DNA of 24,426 nucleotides from an uncultured Verrucomicrobiota bacterium. GTDB lineage: Bacteria > Verrucomicrobiota > Kiritimatiellia > RFP12 > UBA1067. The notes below the pieces were generated by a model. It worked only from the letters and a program-made list of their open reading frames with translations, did no database searches and was not told where the DNA came from. The DNA is taken from contig CAMPAA010000014.1 of the NCBI GenBank assembly GCA_946631345.1, positions 1 through 24,426 of the forward strand, in the 5' to 3' direction. The position numbers were made by a program, and so were the translations under genes. Below are positions 14,736-22,432 of this stretch, piece by piece (positions within the stretch are counted from its first letter, which is position 1; each line of letters begins with the position of its first letter).

Positions 14736-17700
14736 GAATGACGGGAACTCCATATATGGGCATCAGGGCGAAACTTGCCGCAGCATGCGCGGTTTTTTCT
14801 GTGGCGCTCGGGGCGGCAGGAGGTGTCGCAACGACGGATGAGGCGCTGACCGGCGCATGGATGGGGAGGTTTGCCGCAGCGACCAACCTTTCGATCCAAA
14901 CACAAGCGCCATTAGTCCTCTTCTGTGGCAACTACGGATGCAGTCATTGCGCAGACCTTGAGAAGGCGGTGGAAACATCTGAGTTCAGGGACTGGCAGTC
15001 GAGGCATCAGGACTATGCCTATTGCTTTGTTCAGGGAGCCAGAGGAAAAGACCGCGGCGTGAACGAGGATTCGGGCGCGATGCGGTTCGCGGCCACGGCC
15101 GGCGGAACTGCGAAGAGCCTATCATCGTATCCGTTCATCTGCCTCTATTGGCCGAAGCGGGACGGCACACTGTACGCAAGGCGCTTTGTTGGACGGGACG
15201 GAAGCATGTCTGGCGCGGCAAACGGCAGATCACTCGCCCGGCAGCTCTCTGATGCGATTGACGACGCCTTTTCATCATACACACCGTATCTTGGACCTGA
15301 TGCATTTTCGTTCACCGTGTCCAATACGGCATTCGACCGGCTGGAGGCCGAACCATCGACGCCATATGTCGACGTTCCCCTGTCGCGCGATGTCAGAGCT
15401 GGCGGAACGGCTACTAACCTGCTGGTCGCGGTCTGGCCGGACAGCGTTCTGCCCGCCGTCACGAACATTGTCACATGGATGCCCACCGAGACGCAGAAGA
15501 TGTGCCGCGTGAACCTTGCGCGCGGCGCCGTTCCGTTCCCGGAGGGGAAGAAACTGGCGCTTACGCTGCTTGATGGGAGCGGAGCGGAGCTGGCCGACAG
15601 CGAAATACATTGCGTTGCAGCGCAGGCAAGTTCCGTACACAACCCGAAATTCGTCGGGGAGGATTTCTCATACGGCGAGTGGACGATGGACTACGAAGCG
15701 GCGAAAAAGAGACCCGGATACGTGCTGGCAAACTTCTCCGGAGGGCTTTGGTGTCCAGACTGCAACGGGATTGACTCTACTTTATTCTCAGATCCGCGTT
15801 TTACAGAATGGGCCGTGTCAAACAAGGTGAATCTCGTTCTGTTCGACCAAGGGCTGTCCTCGTCGCCTGCCACGGCGGCTGGCAACGGGAAAGCCCGCTT
15901 GCTGACCTATGCCGCAGGACCGAGCTATTTCCGTGAGGGGCGGCCCATGATCAGCGGGGCGTCATATCTCTCGCGCAAGGCGATTTCGGCGGAGGCGGCG
16001 GAGGCGCGCATCGCAATGACCACAAGGTTTACCGATGAATGGCTCGCCCCTGATTCCACGGCGGCGCGCCTCGGCAATCCGACCCTTCTCCTCGTAAAGG
16101 CCGACAAGGTAGTGGCCAGAGCAAATCTTCATGTGGACGGCTATGTATACGATCCTGCCGAGAATGTCGCCCGGCTCTCGGAACTGATTATGCTGGCCGA
16201 TGGAGGCGGAGAGGCAGACAACTATGCCGAAACTACGACGCGGACGGTGACTGGCGGCAGAACGGAGGCCGTTTCCTTCCAGATCAACGACCGTTCGGAG
16301 TGTCTGCGGATCGCGGATGCGGAAGCCGGTGTTTGGCGTTTTTCAGTTGTGGACGCCTCGGCAGATGCCGGTATCACGGTATCTGTGTGTACAGGGAACG
16401 TGGCGATCGCGTCAGGCGTTGGGGCGGCAGAGATCGAACTCACCGCCACTTTGCTCTCCGCCGTTCCGTATGTGAGGCTTGCCGCATATCCGTCCACAAC
16501 AAGCAATATTTGCGCGCAGGGGGCGTCCAGCGCGTTCACCGCAAACCTTGTCGCCGAGCGAATTGCTCCTCCAACCGAAACCGATCCGTACAAGTTGAAT
16601 CCGTACCTCGGCAAAAAGCGCGCCAAGCAGTCGATTCCCCTCATGGTGGAGACGGCATACGGGAAATTGCTATCCGGAACGCTTGCCGTCAGCATAACGG
16701 CAAAGGGTAGGATTACAGCAAAATTTGCAGGGGCAAGGGCGCGTTCCTACTCGTTTAGCGGCAAATGGCAGGATCAGGACAAAACGGACGGCACAATGAC
16801 GGCGGCGTTCAGGGATGGCGACACGGCGTTGCTGCTCGCGCTTGCGGCAGACGGCACACTAACGGCGACAATGACGGTTCCCGGCCATACGCTGTACCTT
16901 GACATCGGTGACGATACGGTCGTGATGTGCGGTGCGATGGCTGCTCCGCAGGGCGGCACGTTCACCCCATACGCAGGATGCTACACTGTGCAGATGCCGG
17001 CAAAGACCTCCACACAGCGCAAAACTACCGCAGGTGGCATATCGCTTATGCTGAAGATGACATCAAAAGCAGCGGTGAAAAACGGCAAAATGAGCTATTC
17101 AGCCATGCTGCCAAACGGGAAAACGGCATCTGGCACGGCAAAGCTTGAACTTAAGCGAGAGATCGATAAAAACGGTACAGTGACGGAATGCGCTTGGCTA
17201 CCGATATTCAAGCACACCTCTAAATATGTCTTCGCCGCAATGGTGCGCTTGTCACCGAACGGAGCGGCAACATGGGAGACACCATCCAATGCAGAGGGGC
17301 TTGATGTGGTGGGGATGGCAGATGGGAGCCTTGCCTGCTTCCTGACACGCGGAAATACTTCTGTCGAATCTTTTCATGATGCCTACGGCTCATGGTTCAA
17401 GGCGGGTAGCACGCCTACGGCGCTTTGCGAACGGTTTTCGCTCAGCGGAATATTCAATGCTGCGGTCGCTGGAGGCGGACTCGAAAGCGAGCGGTATGGT
17501 GACTTGACGGAGGCTCCGATAGCTGTGCTCAAGGCCGGTGACAAAAAGTTCGCTGTTGTCGCGGCAACGGGTTCACTGAAAATATCGTCATATGCATCAA
17601 AGACGGGGCTGGTTAAGGGAAAAGGAAAGCTAAAGTTCAAGGATAAGACTGTGAATGGCGGTTTCGCCGGCATCGTTATGCCTGGCTGGATTGATTGCCA

Positions 17701-17830
17701 GTGTGGCGAAGGATTCGTGGAGCGCCCGTTCGCAGCGGGTTCTTTCTGGTTCACCGACTACGTAAAACAGTCTGGCAAGTGGGTGAAGACCGTGAGAAGC
17801 GTGCCGTTTGAGATCGAATCGGAAAGGTAA
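14732..17830 (+). CDS. Giant secreted protein with two thioredoxin-like domains and C-terminal beta region
   Basis: This 1032-residue protein is coupled to the previous gene by a 4-base ATGA overlap; no strong Shine-Dalgarno is seen. The export signal ends near residue 33. The first thioredoxin-like domain (about 38-185) has CSHC at 70-73 and a YWPKRDGT...FVGRDG segment that recurs in the protein at 20560. A linker domain (190-300) follows, then a second thioredoxin-like domain (about 310-490) with GEWTMDYEAAKK and CPDC at 341-344. Residues 500-1032 are beta-rich, including strands such as GRITAKFAGARARSYSFSG, like the C-termini of the other secreted proteins here. Duplication of the redox domain with different CxxC dipeptides suggests either electron relay or two substrate specificities; this is inference. 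Cofactor and partner are unknown. Confidence 0.87.
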   Translation: MRMTGTPYMGIRAKLAAACAVFSVALGAAGGVATTDEALTGAWMGRFAAATNLSIQTQAPLVLFCGNYGCSHCADLEKAVETSEFRDWQSRHQDYAYCFVQGARGKDRGVNEDSGAMRFAATAGGTAKSLSSYPFICLYWPKRDGTLYARRFVGRDGSMSGAANGRSLARQLSDAIDDAFSSYTPYLGPDAFSFTVSNTAFDRLEAEPSTPYVDVPLSRDVRAGGTATNLLVAVWPDSVLPAVTNIVTWMPTETQKMCRVNLARGAVPFPEGKKLALTLLDGSGAELADSEIHCVAAQASSVHNPKFVGEDFSYGEWTMDYEAAKKRPGYVLANFSGGLWCPDCNGIDSTLFSDPRFTEWAVSNKVNLVLFDQGLSSSPATAAGNGKARLLTYAAGPSYFREGRPMISGASYLSRKAISAEAAEARIAMTTRFTDEWLAPDSTAARLGNPTLLLVKADKVVARANLHVDGYVYDPAENVARLSELIMLADGGGEADNYAETTTRTVTGGRTEAVSFQINDRSECLRIADAEAGVWRFSVVDASADAGITVSVCTGNVAIASGVGAAEIELTATLLSAVPYVRLAAYPSTTSNICAQGASSAFTANLVAERIAPPTETDPYKLNPYLGKKRAKQSIPLMVETAYGKLLSGTLAVSITAKGRITAKFAGARARSYSFSGKWQDQDKTDGTMTAAFRDGDTALLLALAADGTLTATMTVPGHTLYLDIGDDTVVMCGAMAAPQGGTFTPYAGCYTVQMPAKTSTQRKTTAGGISLMLKMTSKAAVKNGKMSYSAMLPNGKTASGTAKLELKREIDKNGTVTECAWLPIFKHTSKYVFAAMVRLSPNGAATWETPSNAEGLDVVGMADGSLACFLTRGNTSVESFHDAYGSWFKAGSTPTALCERFSLSGIFNAAVAGGGLESERYGDLTEAPIAVLKAGDKKFAVVAATGSLKISSYASKTGLVKGKGKLKFKDKTVNGGFAGIVMPGWIDCQCGEGFVERPFAAGSFWFTDYVKQSGKWVKTVRSVPFEIESER

Positions 17831-17866
17831 CAGATTTAATCACACAAAACAATGAAAGGCAATGAA

Positions 17867-18856
17867 ATGAAAAAATCAATAATAATTGGATGTGCAGCGG
17901 CTCTTGCAGCCGGTGCGATCTCGGCAAGGACAATCATCGATGACGACTGCCCGTACTGCGGCGTCGGAACGATTGTGATACCAGACACTCCCACCCCCGA
18001 TCCGGTTATCATCTCAACCGATGACTGCCCGTACTGCGGGACTGGATCGTATTCGTCATCGAGCAAATGGAATCCAGGTGCGAATTGGTCCAAGGCGGCC
18101 ACAAAAACGGTTTATATAGTGAACGACGAGGGTTTGTATGCAGGAACGGCAACGGTCAGCACCTCTAAGAGGGCGCGTAGCGGCAAGGTATCGGTGAAGG
18201 TTGTATTCAAGACCGCCGCCGGAAAGTCCATTACCGCCAAGCAGACGGCTTTCAAACCCGATGAGGACGGAACGATTACGGCGACATGGGCGAATGTCAA
18301 GAACCTCGGCGCGGTTGAGCTGACAATCACAACCGACGGCGAAATTACCGGGACTGCCGGGGACTACGAGTTCTCGGATTCCTATGAGACGGGCGGCGGA
18401 GACAATGAGGATGGTGTGTTTGTGCATGGCGAACACACCTTCTCCGTGGACGTGGGCGACTATACCCTCAACAACGAGAAATACGAGCTGATTGACGAAA
18501 CGATTCCGACCGATATGGAGATTGTCACAAACAGCAAGACCTGGAACTGCGGCAAGGCGCCAAAAATCCAGTACAAAAAGTTCAGGGAGGATGGCGAAAC
18601 CTGGTATGGGCTCGTTGGCCTCGACGACGAAAACAAGACCAACATATCAAATCTGAAAATCAAATTCAACGCCAAAAAGAACACATTCTCCGGTTCATTC
18701 AAGGTTTATGCGACAAACGAAGGCTCCATCGAAAAGGGGAAGCCCTCGCTCAAATCCTACTCGTTCTCGGTTTCCGGTGCCATCAGCGACGGCATCGGAA
18801 TAGGTACGGCTACATGCCGGTCTCTGAAAGCGACATGGACCATAACAGTCGAATGA
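17867..18856 (+). CDS. Secreted protein with duplicated CPYCG motifs, paralogue of 13815-14735
   Basis: This 329-residue protein starts at the ATG at 17867, which has AAAGG seven bases upstream and yields the signal peptide MKKSIIIGCAAALAAGAISA. An ATG five codons earlier lacks this support. Two near-identical motifs, DDCPYCGVGT and DDCPYCGTGS, lie near residues 26-35 and 52-61. The body is beta-rich and acidic. The C-terminus repeats the paralogue's features: WNCGKAPKIQYKK, FSGSFKVYATN, SLKSYSFSVSG and GIGTATCRSLKA. It lacks any recognised domain. The tandem CPYCG pairs could form a Zn-binding or disulfide-linked N-terminus exposed after signal cleavage. Both this gene and the next carry good ribosome sites, unlike the coupled genes around them, suggesting higher output. 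Confidence 0.88.
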   Translation: MKKSIIIGCAAALAAGAISARTIIDDDCPYCGVGTIVIPDTPTPDPVIISTDDCPYCGTGSYSSSSKWNPGANWSKAATKTVYIVNDEGLYAGTATVSTSKRARSGKVSVKVVFKTAAGKSITAKQTAFKPDEDGTITATWANVKNLGAVELTITTDGEITGTAGDYEFSDSYETGGGDNEDGVFVHGEHTFSVDVGDYTLNNEKYELIDETIPTDMEIVTNSKTWNCGKAPKIQYKKFREDGETWYGLVGLDDENKTNISNLKIKFNAKKNTFSGSFKVYATNEGSIEKGKPSLKSYSFSVSGAISDGIGIGTATCRSLKATWTITVE

Positions 18857-18891
18857 CAAACACTTCACTCAACATCGAAAGGAAAGTCACA

Positions 18892-19764
18892 ATGAAGAAA
18901 CTTTTGGTTACCGCAATACTGACAGCTGTCTGCTCGGCAGATATGCTTGGAGACGAGACGTTCCCGGAAGCCCAGGTCTATGACGTGAAAATCACGGTCA
19001 AGACCACCATAGCAAAGAGAGGGAAGCTCTCACCCACGAAAAACCCGTTCGTCACCGATGGCTCGGAAAGCATCATCTACCGCAAGCAGGGTTCGCAGTC
19101 ATATAAAGGTCTCGTGTGGGGCTGCGACTGCGAAAGTATCTTCGGCATATGGGGCACGCCGGCGGGCAATGACGATGTCATAACAGGCGCTGTCATCTGG
19201 AACACCAAGAAACCTTACAGCATCTTGCTCTGCGACGATATGCACTGGCATGTCATGAACGCCATAGACCAGAAGGGCGACAAATGTGAATGCGCCTGGA
19301 CGATTGGCGAATCCACCGATGATTCAAATGCATTCCTCTCATTCGCAGGTTTTGGCAAGCTCGTGCTGAAGACGGAGAGAGAAGACGGCAACCTCACACT
19401 CGCTTCGTGCGGCAGCTACATCAAATCCGTGAGCGGCAACGTCACGGGATGGATGCCAGCACCTTTCATTACAACGGAAGGGCGCGAGGAGGTCTGTACT
19501 TTCTGCGGCGTTGTCGTGGAGGGAGAAGAGGCATCCGAAGATACGGCGGTGGCGTGGCAACACTGCGAGTGCAACGCACCAGAAACGGCAACAGACTATA
19601 CTGCCGTCTCTGGCACATGGTCGATCAAATACAATGCATCGCTCTCGAAAAAACTGGCCAACTCCGCAAGCATCTTCGACGTGTACAAGAGCTTCCCTAG
19701 TACCGTTAAGGCGAGGATGGAAGAGAAGATCGCCGAGATAAAGGGCGAGGATGATGCGAAATAG
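18892..19764 (+). CDS. Secreted Cys-containing protein, paralogue of 7762-8889
   Basis: This 290-residue protein starts at the ATG at 18892, preceded by GAAAGGAAAG. The same frame opens 26 codons earlier inside the previous gene but without a signal sequence. The signal peptide is MKKLLVTAILTAVCSADM. QVYDVKITVKT, WGCDC (76-80), AGFGKLVLK, SVSGNVTGWMPA, VCTFCG (201-206), HCEC (224-227) and GTWSIKYNASLSKKL (241-255) follow the order seen in the protein at 7762. Unlike that protein it lacks the long acidic tail and ends in a helical, charged segment. I recognise no named family. It is a probable secreted structural or surface component. Confidence 0.88.
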   Translation: MKKLLVTAILTAVCSADMLGDETFPEAQVYDVKITVKTTIAKRGKLSPTKNPFVTDGSESIIYRKQGSQSYKGLVWGCDCESIFGIWGTPAGNDDVITGAVIWNTKKPYSILLCDDMHWHVMNAIDQKGDKCECAWTIGESTDDSNAFLSFAGFGKLVLKTEREDGNLTLASCGSYIKSVSGNVTGWMPAPFITTEGREEVCTFCGVVVEGEEASEDTAVAWQHCECNAPETATDYTAVSGTWSIKYNASLSKKLANSASIFDVYKSFPSTVKARMEEKIAEIKGEDDAK

Positions 19765-20563
19765 TCGCAAACTTCTGGCTATCGCTTCGGTCGCCTTGAC
19801 TGCGGCGATAGCCGTGTTCTGCTGGCGCTCCGGAACAGGCGATGCTTCCGATATGGGGCGTCGCCAATTCAGGCGCACAAAGGACAGCCCGGCAATGTCT
19901 CGGCGACAGACGACGGAAAAAGCACGCCGACCGCGCAAGAGCGGGCAGGATACGCCGGATATTGGTGCATTCGCACATCTGCCGCCCGCAGACCGGAATC
20001 TCGCCGAATCGGTGCAAAATGCCCTCGATAGGGAAGACTACGCCGCCACGCTGAAGGCGGCCGGCAAGGCGCTCAATTCAACAAACGCCGAGGTGAGACT
20101 TCATGCGGTGGAGGCTCTAGGATGGTTTGGCAAGAGAGCCTTAGCAGAACTCACCCCCTGCATGGCCGATTCGGATGAAAATGTCGCGCAGTCTGCGGCA
20201 AACGCCTGGGAGCTGGCTCTTTCTGAAATTGAAGATGCAAAGGAAAGATTCGATGTGGCGTTGCTCGCCCTTACGACAATTTCCGCAAAAGACCCGCTTC
20301 GCATGATCGGCAGCCAGTTTGCCAACGCCGCAACGGATCTCATTGAGGGAATCGAAGACGAACAAAGTGCGGCAGAAAAAAGGATTGGTGTAGTGCAAGC
20401 CGTAGCAGACATAATATGCGGCGACCAGCCGTCGCAGGCCGCAGCGGCGCGCGAAATCTACGAGGAAATTACAGGCCACGAATGGCTGAACGTTGAAGAG
20501 GCTGAAAAATACCTTTCCGACCCCGAAAATTACGAGCCACCAGAAAACACGGAGGCTCCATGA
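19751..20563 (+). CDS. Membrane-anchored HEAT-like repeat protein
   Basis: This 270-residue protein starts inside the end of the preceding gene (14-base overlap), with GGGCGAGG just upstream. A hydrophobic segment at about 6-26 is followed by a basic, low-complexity stretch rich in Arg/Lys, which suggests a signal anchor. Residues about 75-165 form helical hairpins with HEAT features (NAEVRLHAVEALGWFG then ENVAQSAANAWELAL). A second helical region and an acidic, proline-rich tail follow. HEAT repeats usually mediate protein-protein contacts, so a scaffold role is likely. The partner is not visible. The stop overlaps the next start by 4 bases. Confidence 0.75.
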   Translation: MMRNSRKLLAIASVALTAAIAVFCWRSGTGDASDMGRRQFRRTKDSPAMSRRQTTEKARRPRKSGQDTPDIGAFAHLPPADRNLAESVQNALDREDYAATLKAAGKALNSTNAEVRLHAVEALGWFGKRALAELTPCMADSDENVAQSAANAWELALSEIEDAKERFDVALLALTTISAKDPLRMIGSQFANAATDLIEGIEDEQSAAEKRIGVVQAVADIICGDQPSQAAAAREIYEEITGHEWLNVEEAEKYLSDPENYEPPENTEAP

Positions 20564-21666
20564 CACTGAAATTATTCATTATGCCCGCCATTTTGGTGCA
20601 TCTATCCGCTCCAATGGCATTGTATGGTCGCATTGTAGCTTCCGAAGGTCCTGTGCGGCGTGGTGAATGGAACTCCAACATGACAGCAGTCATAGATGAA
20701 GCCCGCTCAAAACGCATCCCAATGCTTCTTGTTCTTGAGAATCAGGGATGTTCTTACTGTGCCCGTCTTATGAATGCACTTGATGGTGCCGCATTCAATC
20801 TTTGGCGGACGGACAGAAACATCTTGATGGCATACATATACAATTCGCGCAGACAAAGCAGGAAGACATCTCCGCAAACGGTGCGAAAAGCGATTCCATT
20901 CTTCAAGGCGAGTCGGAGCCAGAATATGCCTATGGTGTATGTATGGTGGCCAAAGCCAGATGGCTCCGAAGTCGGCAAATCTTTTTTAGGCCGACGCGAT
21001 GCGATGGGTGGCGAACCGCACGATCTGCTGTCTATGGAATTCATGTCAGCTGTCGACAAAGTGCTGTCAGGCTACCTTTCAAGCGGTTTACACAGGACGC
21101 TCGACCAGATATTGAAAGACTGTCCGAAAAAAATCGCGGCAGCTGTTTCAAGCTCCGGCGGCACAGTAACGGTTGATCCGCCTTCCGGGATTCTGAAGGA
21201 GGGAGGCAAAGTTGTATTGAAGGCAAAAGCGGCCAAAGAATATGTGTTCCTGAAATGGATTGGACCAGATGGGAATTCATGCGGGCATCATGAGGAACTG
21301 CTTGTGACAGGATCAATGCAAGAAGGCACCTATACGGCACATTTCAAAGCCGTTGCAGATATTCGCCCCCCCATTCCAATTCCAGCCTACACCTCCTTTT
21401 TCGTAAAAGCGGGAGCGCCATTCAAATATATAGTTCCACTAAATGAAGATTGTCTGCCTGTCTCGTTTAAGCACGAAAAGTTACCGGCTGGCGTAAGATT
21501 CGACTCATGTCATGGCATATTGGAAGGAACAACAAAACGGATTGGCACAAATGCGGTAAACATCAAAATAATTGGTTCAGATGCAAGACATACGGTGGCA
21601 ACCAATCAGGTTATGCTGATTGTGAAACCAAAATCGGAGTTGCATAAGCGACGCGCAAGCCATTGA
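20560..21666 (+). CDS. Secreted thioredoxin-like protein with InlB-type repeat and Ig-like domain
   Basis: This 368-residue protein is coupled to the HEAT gene by ATGA. The N-terminal signal covers residues 1-22. The thioredoxin-like domain (about 33-185) has GEWNSNM, CSYC at 64-67 and WWPKPDGS...FLGRRDAMGG, nearly the same block as in the protein at 14732. A bacterial repeat of the InlB_B/Flg_new type follows (about 193-265: GGTVTVDPPSGILKEGGKV...FLKWIGPDG). A He_PIG-like segment comes last (about 275-358: LPAGVRFDSCHGILEGTTK). AT content appears higher than in its neighbours, which could reflect separate origin. It is likely exported; a redox or adhesive role is undetermined. Confidence 0.85.
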   Translation: MTLKLFIMPAILVHLSAPMALYGRIVASEGPVRRGEWNSNMTAVIDEARSKRIPMLLVLENQGCSYCARLMNALDGAAFNLWRTDRNILMAYIYNSRRQSRKTSPQTVRKAIPFFKASRSQNMPMVYVWWPKPDGSEVGKSFLGRRDAMGGEPHDLLSMEFMSAVDKVLSGYLSSGLHRTLDQILKDCPKKIAAAVSSSGGTVTVDPPSGILKEGGKVVLKAKAAKEYVFLKWIGPDGNSCGHHEELLVTGSMQEGTYTAHFKAVADIRPPIPIPAYTSFFVKAGAPFKYIVPLNEDCLPVSFKHEKLPAGVRFDSCHGILEGTTKRIGTNAVNIKIIGSDARHTVATNQVMLIVKPKSELHKRRASH

Positions 21667-21674
21667 GCCGACCC

Positions 21675-21821
21675 ATGAAACTTCCGTTTGACATACGGGT
21701 TGTGATAGGGATTGTCGCATTGGCGGTGGTCCTTGGAGTGCTGAACAACTTTCGCGTATACGAAGAGCAGCGCGTGAAGTGGTTCGGTGGCCCTGTGGTT
21801 TCCGATGAGGGCACGGAATGA
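21675..21821 (+). CDS. 48-residue single-pass membrane peptide upstream of MauE-like gene
   Basis: The short frame encodes 48 residues with one hydrophobic segment (VVIGIVALAVVLGVL) and a hydrophilic tail. It starts 8 bases after the previous stop and its own stop overlaps the ATG of the next gene, so it is in register with the operon. No Shine-Dalgarno is seen; a TTG at 21663 would be an alternative start. It may be an accessory subunit of the MauE-like protein, or the remaining membrane anchor of a larger, degraded protein. Confidence 0.6.
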   Translation: MKLPFDIRVVIGIVALAVVLGVLNNFRVYEEQRVKWFGGPVVSDEGTE

Positions 21822-22294
21822 CGATGAAAGCCGCAATCTTCGCATGGATGGAATTTGTCGCCCGGACAGGGCTGGGTGTGCTGTTCACATATTCGGCATG
21901 GGGGAAAATCGCCGATCCCGGCATATTCGCAAATGCCGTCATGCGCTACGAGCTCCTGCCGGAATGCATGGTCGGAATGTTCGCTTTGACGCTACCGATG
22001 GTGGAGCTGCTTGCCGGGCTGGCGCTTGTATTCACCAAGTGGATGCGAGAGGCCGCATTGCTCGTTTCGGCGATGCTGGCCATGTTCATTGCCGCGCTTG
22101 CATGGGCTATTTTGCGTGGGCTTGAGATTGATTGCGGCTGCTTTGGCGTTCCATCCATCGGCGGGAGGGCGGAGCTCATCGTCGCTGCAGTGCGCGACGT
22201 AGCCTTGCTGATTCCGTCGGCGTGGCTCATTTTCCGGCGCAACGCTTGGCTCGCCAGCGGATTGTGCACGAGGCGAGTCGGCAATGTTGCCTGA
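21818..22294 (+). CDS. MauE/DoxX-family membrane protein
   Basis: This 158-residue inner-membrane protein has four predicted spans (about 8-28, 50-72, 78-98, 118-138). FTYSAWGKIADP near the end of the first span and DCGCFG (Cys106, Cys108) are typical of the MauE/DoxX group. MauE is known in methylamine utilisation, where with the thioredoxin-like MauD it is needed to make the disulfide-rich dehydrogenase subunit. Here no methylamine genes are present, but five thioredoxin-like domains and several Cys-rich exported proteins are, so quinone- or membrane-linked thiol chemistry for those proteins is a coherent inference. It is the last gene before the terminator. Confidence 0.85.
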   Translation: MTMKAAIFAWMEFVARTGLGVLFTYSAWGKIADPGIFANAVMRYELLPECMVGMFALTLPMVELLAGLALVFTKWMREAALLVSAMLAMFIAALAWAILRGLEIDCGCFGVPSIGGRAELIVAAVRDVALLIPSAWLIFRRNAWLASGLCTRRVGNVA

Positions 22295-22380
22295 ATGGTT
22301 CCCTGCGCAGCCCTTGGGTACCAAATGCTGAGCTCCTTTTAGCCAAGATTTTGTCGGCCGTCTCAATGGCTATGCGCAAA

Positions 22381-22414
22381 AAAGAACCCCGGCGCAAACC
22401 GGGGTTTCTTTTTT
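22381..22414. terminator. Rho-independent terminator, probably bidirectional
   Basis: AACCCCGG-CGCAAA-CCGGGGTT forms an 8-bp stem with a 6-base loop. It is followed by TCTTTTTT on the plus strand and preceded by an A-tract that serves the minus strand. It lies between the end of the 12-gene plus-strand unit and the end of the convergent oxidoreductase gene. Confidence 0.92.
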
Positions 22415-22432
22415 GTTGCCTTGTCGCGAGAC

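Noticed and set aside
21818..22294. Methylamine dehydrogenase cluster
   Set aside because: Only a MauE/DoxX-like gene is present; no structural or cofactor-maturation genes of that pathway are seen.
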